Source of the DNA: Chara braunii
Lineage: Eukaryota > Streptophyta > Charophyceae > Charales > Characeae
Length of the DNA: 57,570 nt
Direction: 5' to 3'
NCBI GenBank assembly: GCA_003427395.1
Contig: BFEA01000117.1
Location: forward strand, 1,787,569-1,845,138
Part shown: piece by piece, positions 41,170 through 53,472 of the stretch
How positions within the stretch are numbered: position 1 is the first letter of the stretch
Layout of the letters: each line of letters begins with the position of its first letter
Translations under genes and position numbers: made by a program
The notes under the pieces: generated by a model
The model's input: only the letters and a program-made list of their open reading frames with translations
The model's database searches: none
Told to the model about the DNA's origin: nothing

Positions 41170-43055
41170 GAGGTCGGTCGGCCGAGAGCAGGAGCTGCGC
41201 AGCGCCTACCGGTAGGCCGTGCGTGAGCAGTAATGTCCTCCCCACCCACTCCAATGTGCCCGCCTCCACTAAGTTCGCCGCGCAAAAGGCGGGAAGAAGC
41301 CGACCCTGTGTGAACTCATTTTACGGCTCCTACGCAAGTAGTGCCCCCCCTCCCAGCGGTTCCTTAGCAACCGTGGACATTGTGGTGTGCGCTCGCCCGT
41401 TCGTTAGAACAGCAGAATACTATTATCTCCGCCACGTCAACGTAAGCGGGGGAAGGTCTGTATCGTCCGTCCGCCGATACATACCCTGATAGCAACCCTG
41501 CACAGCAATGTGACCAAAGGCAAAACGCAAATCAAATCCCTAGCGGAGTACGCGAGCCTCTCGGCCCGGTGCATGTCCAAAGTGCTCAGCCCCAAAACTG
41601 GATTCCGAAAGCAACCATCCCACTCGCAAAGCTGACGGACAGAAAGCAACCAGCTGGGAACGAAAATCCCAATGGTCGGACCTCCTACAAGAGAGAAGCA
41701 GGCTCGTGAAATACGCCCCTGGCGTCATCGCTGCCATCCGATAGGAGCACCAAGGCCACTCCAACGAGGTTGAGTCTAAAATGTCCTGGAAGCGCAGTCA
41801 CAGAGCTGCTTGGGTCTATGCAAAAGACCTGCAGGCTAAGGGCCTGATCCGATTTCTTTCACGCCATGCACTTTCAGGCAAACTTCAGGATCCCACTTCT
41901 TTCAGCGTGTGTAGGAGGCAGCCCTGTTTTGTTGCGGCAATGGCGATCGGTGGCCTGGTGGTTCTTCAAAATGGAAAGATGCCCGTGTGACACCGCTTCT
42001 GGAACCGATGGGTGTCCCACCTGCAGTACCATTTTCCCTTTGAGGAAAAAAAAAAATGTTGACGGCACACCGAAGCAAAGTCCTTGGCTTCGAAGTTCCG
42101 CGCATGCTCCCCTGCCAACTCAAGAAGTTGATGTGCACAGGCAGGCGCTGACCCACGTCACTTCACTTTCACCAAACCGCCGGTTCACTCCGCCGTTGAC
42201 TCGAAAGTTGGTTAAAAATTAATATAGGCCCCAGCCATGCAGCGAGGGCGACCAAAATAACATATTTGCCTACCGTAGCGGGCTATGCGGCCAAAGTTGG
42301 CCTAATCCTACCTTTAAAACGGACCATGGGCTCGTTACACTGGCTACACTAAGCTTGACCCTCTACTTACGGTTGGTTTGTTCCTCTTCTACTCGAAGTA
42401 GGAGCTAGCTCAGTAGGTTCACCTGGGGAGCTGCAACCTGTGGATACGGAGATCAGGCCAACTCCTTTTGGTGGGAAACGAGATAGACCTCACCCTTTCA
42501 ACTCCACCTCCGATCGATCAGGGCTTGAAACCGTTATCGGAGCAAAATACCCTTACAAGGGTATTTGCCCATGCTACACAGGCTAAGAAAAGGACAGTGT
42601 TAGTGAAAATGCCCTTCGACCGATAAAGCCGAGTGCGTTAGTTAACTGAATAAATAAATAATTAAGTTGGCACGCCAACCTCGATGGTTGGAATGCACCT
42701 AAGTTGGATATGTACAAGACGCACTCCTTGCAACAACGCGTGATAAAATAACATCGTAGAAGGTGAAGACTTGTAGGATGTGTGAGGCCTTCGCCGATGG
42801 CATCGTGAGGTTGGGTTCGTCATAAGGTTGACTTGTTGGAATACACGTTTGTCCATGTCGTGTGCCCCATGGACTCGTCTTGGTATCCCGCACATCGTGA
42901 TGGATCGTGTTGCATGGTGGTTCCTAGGCGTTTTGGTTGGGGGCAATGAAGGTTATCGCCTTCTATCTCTTGGGTTTCGCCTAGGTCGAGTTATGTTGGT
43001 GTTGTCGATAGTAACAAACGCATGTGGATCTAAAAGGATGGGGTATTCTTTTTGC
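41170..43055. other. Unassigned interval with tRNA-like and LTR-end-like motifs
   Basis: 42404-42470 has a tRNA-like A box (GCTAGCTCAGTAGG). 42540-42565 has AAATACCCTTACAAGGGTAT, the same palindrome found at the outer end of both LTRs near 46.6 and 53.45 kb, so a diverged LTR-related piece may lie here. Frames at 41.5-42.0 kb look loosely protein-like (WERKSQWSDLLQERSR) but contain stops and are unrecognised. Confidence 0.35.
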
Positions 43056-43061
43056 ACCCGA

Positions 43062-43397
43062 TGTCCGGCATGGTGGTCCCACACCCAGAGATAAAATATT
43101 TAGTGTCAGACCTCGCGGTCGTATCACGCATGAGTTTTAAACGTTTCAGCCAAAGACCAATTCGACCCGGCAGGCGGATCCCTGCTGAGCTACTCACCCA
43201 CGTGCAAAAGCTTTTACATGCAATCGCGGAGGTAGGTCAGTTCAGGGAGTTTTTTCGATCGTTGTAGCCTAGGTATATGTGCGGTAAAACGCCTAAGACT
43301 GACACCTATACATGTCGAGTACTGTAACGCTAATCTCCCGGATCGACTTACAAATCAAGTCAACTCAACTGACGAACGTTCACGCATACTATGCTTT
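43062..43397 (-). mobile_element. LTR fragment (third copy)
   Basis: Starts TGTCCGGCATGGTGGTCCCA and follows the LTR at 44.9 kb through GACTTACAAATCAAGTCAAC and the CGAACGTTC stretch. It retains the segment missing from the 52.3 kb LTR and then stops. It is more diverged than the other two, so it is an older solo or truncated LTR. Confidence 0.75.
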
Positions 43398-43399
43398 GA

Positions 43400-44880
43400 T
43401 TACAAATATTTTCAATAGTTATGACTCACAACCTAACCCTTTTCAGGACCACGATCCCCTCAATGCTTGAATTATCAGGGAGTCGTGCATCAGACATATA
43501 TCCGTTTTACCTAGTGGTGAAGTTCATTTAACATAACTCTTTATGAAAAACCTTTGTCATATCACACGTACATATGAAGTGAAATAAGATTTGGTAATTA
43601 GGCAAGGAGATGTCACGTGCACTTAACACATTCACATAAACAATCCGAATTCATCAGGGAAAACATAAGTCATTGACATTTCAAACGGGTATAGATGAAA
43701 TGAATATGAAATAAATAAGGTTTTCATCCTTAACAATAATCATAACTTGTTTAACGTCAGGGAAAAGTGCACAGCGAAGTACTCAAACCAAATGTATAAA
43801 ATCACGCGTTGATGAAATATATGGATCAAGACCCAGAATAGTGTAAATTTCTCAAACGAGTTGTAGTGAATAACATGTGGACGATCATTTTATTGACCTA
43901 CAAACAAACATCGAACACATTACACGATTTTAAAAGAGTTAACCATTCATTCACTATCTCCCACTTTGCACTCACACTTCCAAAACCTCTCACGGTCAGA
44001 CTTTCCTCCTTCGACCCATTCATTCAATAACATATTTTTACCAAAACATAGAACCTTTAGACAATGACCTGAAATTCAGAGATTTTTTTTCAGTGCAGGG
44101 GTCGATTCAAAAGTGTGGGTATTGAGAACGGGTGAGGGTTGAATCCAAAAACTGATTTGTTATCGTAAGATAACAAGATGTAGTTTTGCATTGACTTATG
44201 TTGAGTCCATTTAAAACAATCTCTTAATGAAGATGACCTGCAAACACACACAGGTCAACGCAATCTTAACACCCTAACTATTGATATTATCCTATATGAA
44301 GTTCAATATAATAGTAGTAAATTTCAATTTAGTTGAGAATTACATTACATCGATATATCTCCCTTTAAGAAGCCTCACTAACTTTTTATTATACTAATTC
44401 ATAGATAGTAGTCTAAAGAGAAAAAAATATAAACCTTACATCGCTAATACTTCCCCCTTCAATAAATGATTCCTTAGTGAAAACATGAACATACAAAATA
44501 TCATTAATCTGATCATAAATAAAATCAAAGGATGAATATCGATGAAGAGGTTAAGATAGCAGGAAAAACCATGCGGGGTCACATTCCTTATACCTCCACC
44601 TTAGCAGAATTAGAAATCTGACCATATAAGTAAATTAGTTTTTTGTAGGGTATTCATAAGAGTAGTTATAGTAGGGTAGATCGCACGGGACCCTTACCCC
44701 TACTACATTTTTTTCTTTTTCTTTTAGAGGCAGGTAAGTGAGAAGGCAGACCACACGGGGTCTCGCTCTTCTTATCACCACCTTTCATTTGAATAACACC
44801 CTCTGATTATAGGGTAGATTACACGGGATCCACTCCTCCTTTTATCGTCTCTTGTTGCCCAAGTTTTTCGACGATAGGGC
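43400..44880. other. AT-rich non-coding interval with short decayed tandem units
   Basis: No open frame of note. 44655-44880 has repeated (A)CACGGG(A/G)(T/C)C..CTC.TCTT..TC units, of which similar ones occur at 53473-53720 on the other side of the LTR pair. Confidence 0.5.
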
Positions 44881-44881
44881 A

Positions 44882-46623
44882 TGTCTCATGGGACCGCTGC
44901 GCCAGCGCTGCGGTCCCACACCCAGACGCAAAGTATTTTCAGTATCGGACCTCACGGCCGCATCACGCACGAGTTTTAGAAGCGTTTCAGCGAAAGACTA
45001 ACTTCGACCGTGCGCCCCAGCTATACCTCTCGCGGCTCCCTGCGACAAGACAGAGATCCCGCGAGGTACAACTTACCTCTACCTCAGGCTGCGGGAGCTG
45101 TCACCTTCCCTTAGGTGGGTGTATCCCTGCTGAACTACTGACGAACGTGCAAAGGCTTTTACTTGCAATCGCAAAGGTAAGTCAGTCGAGGACGTTTGCT
45201 CGATCACCGTAGCATAGTCATACGAGCGGTTGAATGCCTAAGACTGACCCGTATACGCATCGGGCATCCAGACGCTGATCTCCCGGACCGACTTACAAAT
45301 CAGGTCGACTCGACCGACGAACGTTCGCTCATATGTTAACCCCGTCATCGAGTCCTCCCTCCATCTTCTTCTGCGCGCACCTCCATTTTCACGACGCCCG
45401 TGCGTCTGCAGACTCTGCAATCTTTCCCTTCCTACCTCCCGGACGACTGTGTTTCCCCCCCATATACCGAGGTCCGTACCAAGGCAGGATCTCCTTGATG
45501 GAAATCAGGTAGTGGCCGGATCTGCCCCTACATACCAAAGATGATTTTACCCGTGGGGAATGATTCTGTTTCATAATCTTGGGCAGATTCGAAAGCTCGA
45601 ACGAAAAGAAAAAACAACGAGATAAAAAACAACAAAAATAAAATAAAATGCGATATGACTTAGATTTACCGTAAAATCTAAGAGAAAATGGAAAAAGAGA
45701 AAAGAAAACGAGAAAATTTCAACTACTACTAACCCCATTATGCCAATTGTCAGACGCAATTGAAAAGAAAAAGGAAATCAATTAACTAATATAACGTGGG
45801 ACGTCGCGAGTTCAAATTTCGACCTACAGTAATGACCCGAGGCCGAATTCGAACTACTTTCTATAAAAAAAAATTAGCTGAGTGGCCGTCAGGGTTTGAT
45901 CCATTAGTCTGTTATATGTAAATTTGATCGGTTACGTACTGGGCTAGCTCTTACCATGATATGGTAAGGAGCTACCTTCCTATAAGCAGAGTTAGTTAGC
46001 CTGAGTGTGTGTTTGTGTTTGCAGGTCTGCGTGCCTGCATGAGTGTTGGTTGACCTGATGTGTGTGTGACCTGCAGGGGCAGACCCAACATGGTCGATGT
46101 TTACATGTGGCCGTGGTTAAGGCGAAAAAAGCACTTAAGTAGCGGGGAAAGAGGTCCGCGACACTCGAGAGTCGCAGAAATACTAAAGTAACAGGTAGGT
46201 CGGTACCACACCAAGTACAGGTAGGTGTGCCGAGTACTCAAGGCTGAGCAGAAGGCGACAAAGTTTGCATTTTTAGAAGCCTAGTACCGGTAAGTAGATA
46301 GGTACCAGCCCAAGTCTCAGTGTGTGTCGTCGATTTACCCGACACAACACTAACCCAATCCACCCTTCAACCTCTTCTGTTAAAGATTATTACTACCGAC
46401 TCTAACCATCAGAGAGCGCGTCACCATAATGTGCGCGCATACAAAACAAAATTTTCTCACCGATTTGCCCTGGCCTCAATGATCGAGGAAATTGTCAATG
46501 TGTCGTGAGAAAACCGCACGCGCCTTGAACTTTCGGACCGACCCCATCTTAGTAGCCGATGTCGTCGTTGTATCGACTGCAAAAGCATGGCCAAATACCC
46601 ATGTAAGGGTATTTGGTCCGATA
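44882..46623 (-). repeat. 3' LTR (left), with extra 565-bp segment
   Basis: Aligns with the right LTR from GTCCCACACCCAGA to GGTATTTGGTC. It contains about 565 bp (45017-45583) absent from the right LTR but present, in part, in the third copy at 43.1 kb, so the right LTR has a deletion. Inner landmarks include a T-arm-like GCGAGTTCAAAT (45808), hairpin CTCTTACCAT-GAT-ATGGTAAGGAG (about 45950-45975) and the AAATACCC/GGGTATTT palindrome near 46595. The first bases after TGTC differ from the right LTR, so its outer end is approximate. Confidence 0.75.
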
Positions 46624-49600
46624 GTATTCCTAGACCCTATTAAGCGACGTCCTTGTTGCTTGGGACATTTATCACAACCATTCATACAATTTTTCCTTAT
46701 ATCGTTTCCCATTATCAAAGAAACTGATAAAATATGACATGATCGATAACACCACTGGACAAATGATACAATACAAAACAATGCATGCACCTCTCTTTCT
46801 CCTTGGAAGAGAAGGTAAATCCCCTTCCCAAAATAAGGCGCATCTTTGATAAGTGGATAGCAAAATCTCAGTTCCTGGATTGAAATGCGGTCAAGATTCA
46901 CATTGTCTCCCTTGATATATCCTACCATTGTCGGGATTCTAATCCGGGTCTCCCATATATCAAACTCCCAACCCAAACTGAATGAACCAAAGGTGAGGAT
47001 ACTAAATTTGTACTACAACGGTGAAAATTATCAAGAGAGTTAATGATAATCTTTTCCGCACCTTTAGACTTTCTTCCCGGATCCTCATTAGTTGTCCGTA
47101 GAGTCAGAACATCTAACCCCTTGGACACGAGTCTCAACCAAAACCATATTACTGTCTCACCCGAAGTCTAATGCGAGGGGATCGGCGGTCTTTGTATAAA
47201 CCCACCATAGTCCGGTTGATCAGGCCAGATCTGCGGGCCACCATGTTGTTATATTAACGGTTGTCCCCGTATTGGTTACGCAATAACGGGTAAATCCTAT
47301 CATTAAAAATTTTAACATATTTCAAAGACTACATTCGACCCCTCCGGTAACTACCTGAGTCGATTCCGTTATCGGGGTGGTCACCCCTCATGTCTCAACT
47401 TGAGGCCAAACCGGAAGGTCCGCTGTCTGGTTATACTTGGTCAGCAGCCCACGTTGGGAGTTATGTACCAACGATGTCAATTTTTCACCATAGGTTTAGT
47501 AATTTCAGTCCCTCAGTTGACCTCTTGAAGTGGATGAACGATGTTCTATTCAATGTATACCAAAAAATCATCATCAAAATATTTTCATCCTTGTTAGGTT
47601 GCCACTTCGTGGATAAACGATGTTCATTTCAAAACCATAAAAATAAATTTTTTATCGTCAGGTTGCCACTCAGTGGATAAACAAGGATCATCGTCAGGTT
47701 GCCACTCAGGGATCGTGCCGTCCAAGTCTCGATCAGAGCTCGGTCAGAAACACGTCTTGGGGATCTTTCAAAATATACAGAATTGTCCCGAATCCAAAAT
47801 AAAATATTGGCTTCCACGTCACCATTGATGCAAATATATATTTTCAAAACATCAACATTTTCTGAATGAGTTAATTTATTGAATCTCACAAAATTATCTC
47901 GGAATAATCCTATAGAGGAATGAGCGGTGCCCTTTTCAGGACATCTCTTTGATGTTTTTCAAAGAAGGACGGTTATCGTGCATGCCCAATATTAATGACC
48001 TGAAGGTCCAAAAACATTCCAAGATTCAAAACTCAATTTAGGTCGTCGTCATACTGACTCCTGAGGTTTTGCCTTCGATAATACAATGCACGAATTTTCG
48101 CATAATACTCAAATCTGCGTATTAAGCTGAACTTGCCCTAAAAGGATTAAACCTTTTCAACGACAATCATAGAATCGAACCACATTCCGTCATTCAGATT
48201 GATATCTCAAATGAAGAAACATGTCATAAACAACTCGTTACTATACGCAGGGTTTTCCCCCTATTTTTACGGAACTTCACAATACCAGTGTAAATGACAC
48301 TTTTCTGCTATAAATAAGGAATGTAACTCAAAATAGTAAAATAAATGTTCGAGACCGTAAGAAAAGTAACTGATAATTCATATGATACCAAAGTATTCAG
48401 TCATACCAATTCAAACAAATGTCAACTGGTAACCTTATTAATAATGAGAACAATTGTTACAATTGAGACTGCACAAAAACAAGTCACAGTGAAGTTATAA
48501 TGACAACAATAACGATAACATAAAATATATTACTCCTTCAGGCTTACTAGGGGTATATAGTGCCGATGGGTGGTATAATTCAATCAAAAGATAACATCTC
48601 AGATCCCGAGCCCCGCTTCTAGGACCGAGTCTCACCATATCTCCCTCCGATTTCAGTGCCTGTACCTGACTGACCTCATCAAGCATAGTCAAACGATCCC
48701 ATTCACACTTATTTAAAGGCTGATTGGTAAGATCATACCTTTTCAAAGTGTGGTGGACCCACCTAGCATGAACCTCACCCGGGCTACCACTCCAAGCGTG
48801 CTCAGACTAAGTGGTAGTCGTCTCACTCACCGTCAAAGTTCAAACAAGACCTTTAACACCTTCCTCCCTTTCGACGATAGTGTAGTCATCTCTCCTGTAC
48901 CACGAAAAATGACAACACCTCACTGTGGACCCGGAACATTGTTCCGGCATGAGTCTCATTACCACCTACAAGACTTAACTATACCCTCTTCAAGTCTATC
49001 AGACAATGATATCAATCAACGTTGCAATTCTCCAAAGGACAGGTTCTGCATGCTGACCTCCCTTAAGAGAATTCCTTATCTTCAAAGGTTGGTCACTCCA
49101 TTCACCTTCGGTCCCATGCCGAATGTGGATTTCATACAGTTTTTCTATTTTTATCGAGGAGAGCAATTCATAAATATATCCAAGCAAACACAAACATTCA
49201 CCAAGCAATCGATAAATATATACATAAAAAAATCAAACTTCACTCAACCAAGAACAAAACATACAATGATACGTCACTTGAAACATATATCATTCATTCC
49301 CACATACAATCATTCATACAAAGTCATACTAATTTATCATAGTGCAAATAGGTAGTTTTGTCGCTTTTTATATAATAGTGAATTTCGAGGAGTCGGGATG
49401 TCCTCAAGTGGACACTCCCATACTCTAATTGTATTGAGTAACCAATCGATAAAAGTCCAAGTCTATTCATATAGCTTCAAAAGTAAAATAATATAATTAG
49501 TCTCACTATGCAATGATTCCTGAAGCTAATTCATTATCATGCTCTATCCTATACAACCTCAAATGAATACATATTTTCCAAGTAGGTGGACCAATATTAT

Positions 49601-52302
49601 GCTTACTATATTATTCGTCCCTGATGATTAGTCAGTCATTAAGTGGATGATGAAATAATTAATTTTTATCTCATGATATTCTAAGGTTAAATTATACTTC
49701 AAAAAATGCAACCGTATCAATCAGACTTTGTACCACATTAGCATAATATTTTAATCAGATCTCTAGTAATTAGTCGACCCCTAACCGTCAAGACAACTAA
49801 CCACAATTTCATTCACTTTATTTTATTTTATCTAGTCATATCATTTCATAATATGACTATAATCGAGTTTTATAAGGTTACAATGTTATATATACCACAA
49901 CCTTGCCTATCGAAAAATGTATGCTAAATGCCAGGACTCCTTCGTACTTTGATGAGCCTAATATACAATCGTTCAATACCTTTTAAATGCACCTATCACA
50001 CGAAAAAGCATGACTTTTATTATTATAACTTCACAAACTAGTTAAATCTTAAGTAAGTACCTTCATCATCAGACCATATTAAGTAGGGTCTTGAAGAGGA
50101 CAATTATCTCATACAGATAATGATGGATTCATATGCTATCCGATATAACCTTGATAGTTAGACAACCGTCGAGAGACCGAGCCTAGCATTAAGACCTATA
50201 TCATATAACTTCAATAATTTAACGATCTAGTTAGACTATGTAGGCAATGACTAGGGTTAATTTACTTTACAATTTTGTACTAAGACTTTACGACAAATGA
50301 CTTTGCGAACGCACATAGTTCAAGAGGTCTATCATCAAACCCCAAGAAGGAACTTTAATGGTACGCATCACCTTCTTTACCCTACCTTAGCAAGATCCTT
50401 TCTTGTCACTCAGAAAGAGGTACTATAATGACGAGACGTTGAGGAGATTCAATCCTTCTTATATTTATGACAGCGACTCAGATCACGAAATCAAGTCTTA
50501 TTAGAACAAGTGCTTCAGTCAGGGTAGTTGAGGACAAGCAACATCTGAACTCACCATGGTCGAAGTTGAGGCATGGTGGTCATCGGGTCGCTCATAATCA
50601 AAGTGCGAGGAGATAAGACGTGCTCACGAGGTAGACGTTACAATCTAGTACTCCAATATACTGTAATAGTTTCAGCTTATTGGGAACAATCATGATGCTA
50701 CAATTATCATAATAGATTTAAAGCGCATTGAGGATATACATAGGATAGTGAACAGGAGATATAAAGTCATCCTACTTGGAAATCCGTCAATGACATTATA
50801 GATTAAGCAATAAATAAAAGACCTATCAAGATAATAATTCAAACAGGTGACAAGACTCGGATTAAGGCAAGAGATAACATCAAAGATGATAAGTAAACTT
50901 GCATACGGGTGGTTTGAAAGCATATGAACATAATATTACCGAGATCATCCTCCGTCGGAACTGACAATGCTGCCTATAGTCCAATAGGAATATAGTATAA
51001 CAGCTTACTCTTAACATGGACGTTCAAGTGATTAAACAGAGGTGGATGAAGATGTAGAAATCATACGATGTGTTGAACAACATGACTTGATCGCATAAAG
51101 AATTATGCGTCATCTCGTAGTTGCGACATCTCTCATACTATGTTTTGATGATTACCATGACACCCTCTTCTAAGGGTTCCCTCCTTTCATCCTTCCATCC
51201 TCAATCCCACTCTTTGCTACTGACTCGCTTGACACCAGCAGATCACATTGAGTTATAAAGTATAAGAGCGTAAAATAATCATATGACCGAGTGCTCCTTA
51301 TTTCGTATATAAGCTCAAGGAGAAGACAACTAAGCTACTAGTAGCGATCCCTTCTAAATAATTAAGCGCGAAAATAATCATGCACCAGGACCCATGAGCC
51401 TTACGGTATACACGTTATCTCGTTGACCCTACTATCGGTACAAACCAAGGATGTAGAGGGTTCTCTTCGTTTTAAGATGGTAAGCAATGCACTGAATAGA
51501 CAGTTCAATTAGACAAGGAACGATATTCCGCCTAACCCTTACAACTTAGATATAACTAAAGGGATACAAGAAAGAAAGTCGTGTAAAAGTAAGGCTGACC
51601 AAGTCAGTCTATACTTAACTAAAGATAAATAGCATAGTTAGCCACGTACCTACCCCTCCTTGACCCTTGAGAATTTTTAAGAGTATCAATGCAGTCGTTA
51701 GTTTCCTAACTATTCAAGTCGACACAAGCAGTTATACAAACGAATGCCTCGAGTATGTAAACTGAAGGAAGGATCCAACATACACAGATACCTCCCTGAA
51801 GTCGTTCACTAACCTAACTTCTAACTTCATATACAGATACCTCCCTGAAGTCGTTCACTAACCTAGCTTCTAACTTCTATGTAAAAGTATCACCTTTACT
51901 AACTGACGTAAACTTCTAATTATCCTATACCTTAGTTCGTTATTCTAAGGACATTGATAGATAGTCGAAGTCCCTAACAACATGACCCTTATAGGTACTA
52001 TCGATATAATTGCACACCTTTTATCACATCTATTCGACACAATTTCAACCCGCATATCACAGACTATATTAGTTTGATTAAAGGTTGTCATTTTGCTGTG
52101 ATCATCGTCTTATCATACACGGGTTCGTTCCCTGAGGACCTTGGTTGGAAAGCGAGATCCCCGGCAACGGGTTAACCCGTTGCTGGTGGGCACCCTTATT
52201 AACGATAATCATGCTGATAATTAAATTAAGTTTGTCGTCTAGCAAGGACTTCAATTTACCAAACCCAGGTCCGTTTGCATAGGACCCCGGCAGGCAACCG
52301 AA
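46624..52302. other. Interior of LTR element, non-coding
   Basis: About 5.7 kb, strongly AT-rich, with no frame longer than about 200 codons and none with a recognisable domain. Includes GGTTGCCACT(T/C)(A/C)GTGGATAAAC repeats at 47600-47715 and a 51-bp tandem duplication (ACAGATACCTCCCTGAAGTC) at 51785 and 51836. Confidence 0.6.
51785..51886. repeat. 51-bp tandem duplication
   Basis: The unit with ACAGATACCTCCCTGAAGTC occurs twice head to tail with one or two differences. Confidence 0.93.
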
Positions 52303-52322
52303 GGTCCCCTGCAACGGCGCCA
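52303..52322 (-). other. tRNA-Asp primer-binding site
   Basis: The minus strand reads TGGCGCCGTTGCAGGGGACC, starting two bases inside the 5' LTR. It pairs with the CCCCGGCAACGGCGCCA 3' end of plant tRNA-Asp(GTC) at all but one position. It sets element polarity and primes minus-strand DNA synthesis in such elements. Confidence 0.8.
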
Positions 52323-52324
52323 CC

Positions 52325-53472
52325 TGTCGGGCGTGGCGGTCCCACACCCAGAGGCAAAGTATTTTCAGTGTCGGACCTCACGGCCGCATCACGCAGGAGT
52401 TTTAGAAGCGTTTTAGCGAAAGACCAACTCCGACCGAGCTTAGGCAGATTCGAAAAGAAAAAACAACGAGATAAAAAATTATAAAAATAAAATGAAATGC
52501 GATATGACTTAGATTTGTCGTAAAATCTAAGACAAAATAGAAAAAGAGAAAAGAAAACGAGAAAATTTCAACTACTACTAGCCCCATTATGCCAACTGTC
52601 GAGCGCAATTGAAAAGAAAAAAGAAACCAATTAACTAACATAACGTGGGAGGTCGCATGTTTAAATATCAGCCTACAGTAATGAACCGACGCCGAATTCG
52701 AACTACTTTCTAAAAAGAAGAGCTAGCTCAGTGACCGTCATGGTTTGATCCATTAGTCTGTTGTATTTAAATCTGATCGGTTACGTACTGGGTTAGCTCT
52801 TACCATGATATGGTAAGGAGCTACCTTCCTATAAGTAGAGTTAGTTAACCTGAGTGTGTGTTTGTGCTTGCAGGTCTGCGTGCCTGCATAATTGTTGGTT
52901 GACCTTATGTGTGTGTGACCTTCAGGAGCAGACCCAACAGGGTCGATATTTACATGTGGCAGTGGTAAAGGCGGAAAAAACACTTAAGTTGTGGGGAAAG
53001 AGGTCCGCAACACTTGAGAGCAGTGAAAATACTGAAGTAACAGGTAGGCCGGTACCACACCAAGTACAAGTAGGTGTGCGGAGTACTCTAGGCTGAGCAG
53101 AATGCGACAAAGTTTGCGTTTTTAGAGGCCTAGTACCGGTAGGTACATAGGTACCAGCCCAAGTCTCAGTGTGTGTCTTCGATTTACCCGACACAACACT
53201 AACCCAATCCACCCTTCGACCTCTTCTGTCAAAGAGTATTACTACCGACTCTAACCATCAGAGTGCGCGTCACCATAATGCGCGCGCATACAAAACAAAA
53301 TTTTCTCACCGATTTGCCCCGGCCTCAATGATCGAGGAAATTGTCAATGTGTCGTGCGAAAACCGCACGCGCCTTGAACTTTCGGACCGGCCCCATCTTA
53401 GTAGCCGATGTCGTCGCTGTGTCGATTGCAAAAGCATGGCAAAATACCCTTGTAAGGGTATTTGGTCTGACA
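52325..53472 (-). repeat. 5' LTR (right)
   Basis: 1148 bp, beginning TGTCGGGCG and ending TCTGACA on the plus strand, giving TGTC/GACA-type ends. By eye roughly 90% identical to the shared parts of the left LTR. Contains the same tRNA-like A box (GAGCTAGCTCAGTGACCGTC, from 52720) and TGGTTTGATCC B-box-like motif, the CTCTTACCAT hairpin at about 52797-52822, and the AAATACCC palindrome at about 53444. Confidence 0.8.

Larger units (their letters stand above)
44882..53472 (-). mobile_element. Non-coding LTR retrotransposon
   Basis: Two direct LTRs (44882-46623 and 52325-53472) flank an interior of about 5.7 kb. The element runs on the minus strand, so the 5' LTR is the right one. Two bases inside it lies the minus-strand sequence TGGCGCCGTTGCAGGGGACC (complement of 52303-52322), complementary with one mismatch to the 3' end of plant tRNA-Asp, as used by many plant Ty3/gypsy elements. 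The LTR ends are TGTCAGACC...CCGACA. No gag, protease, reverse transcriptase or integrase is recognisable in any frame. The interior is AT-rich and full of stops. This fits a large non-autonomous derivative (LARD-type) or a very old copy. No clear polypurine tract or target duplication was found. Confidence 0.75.
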
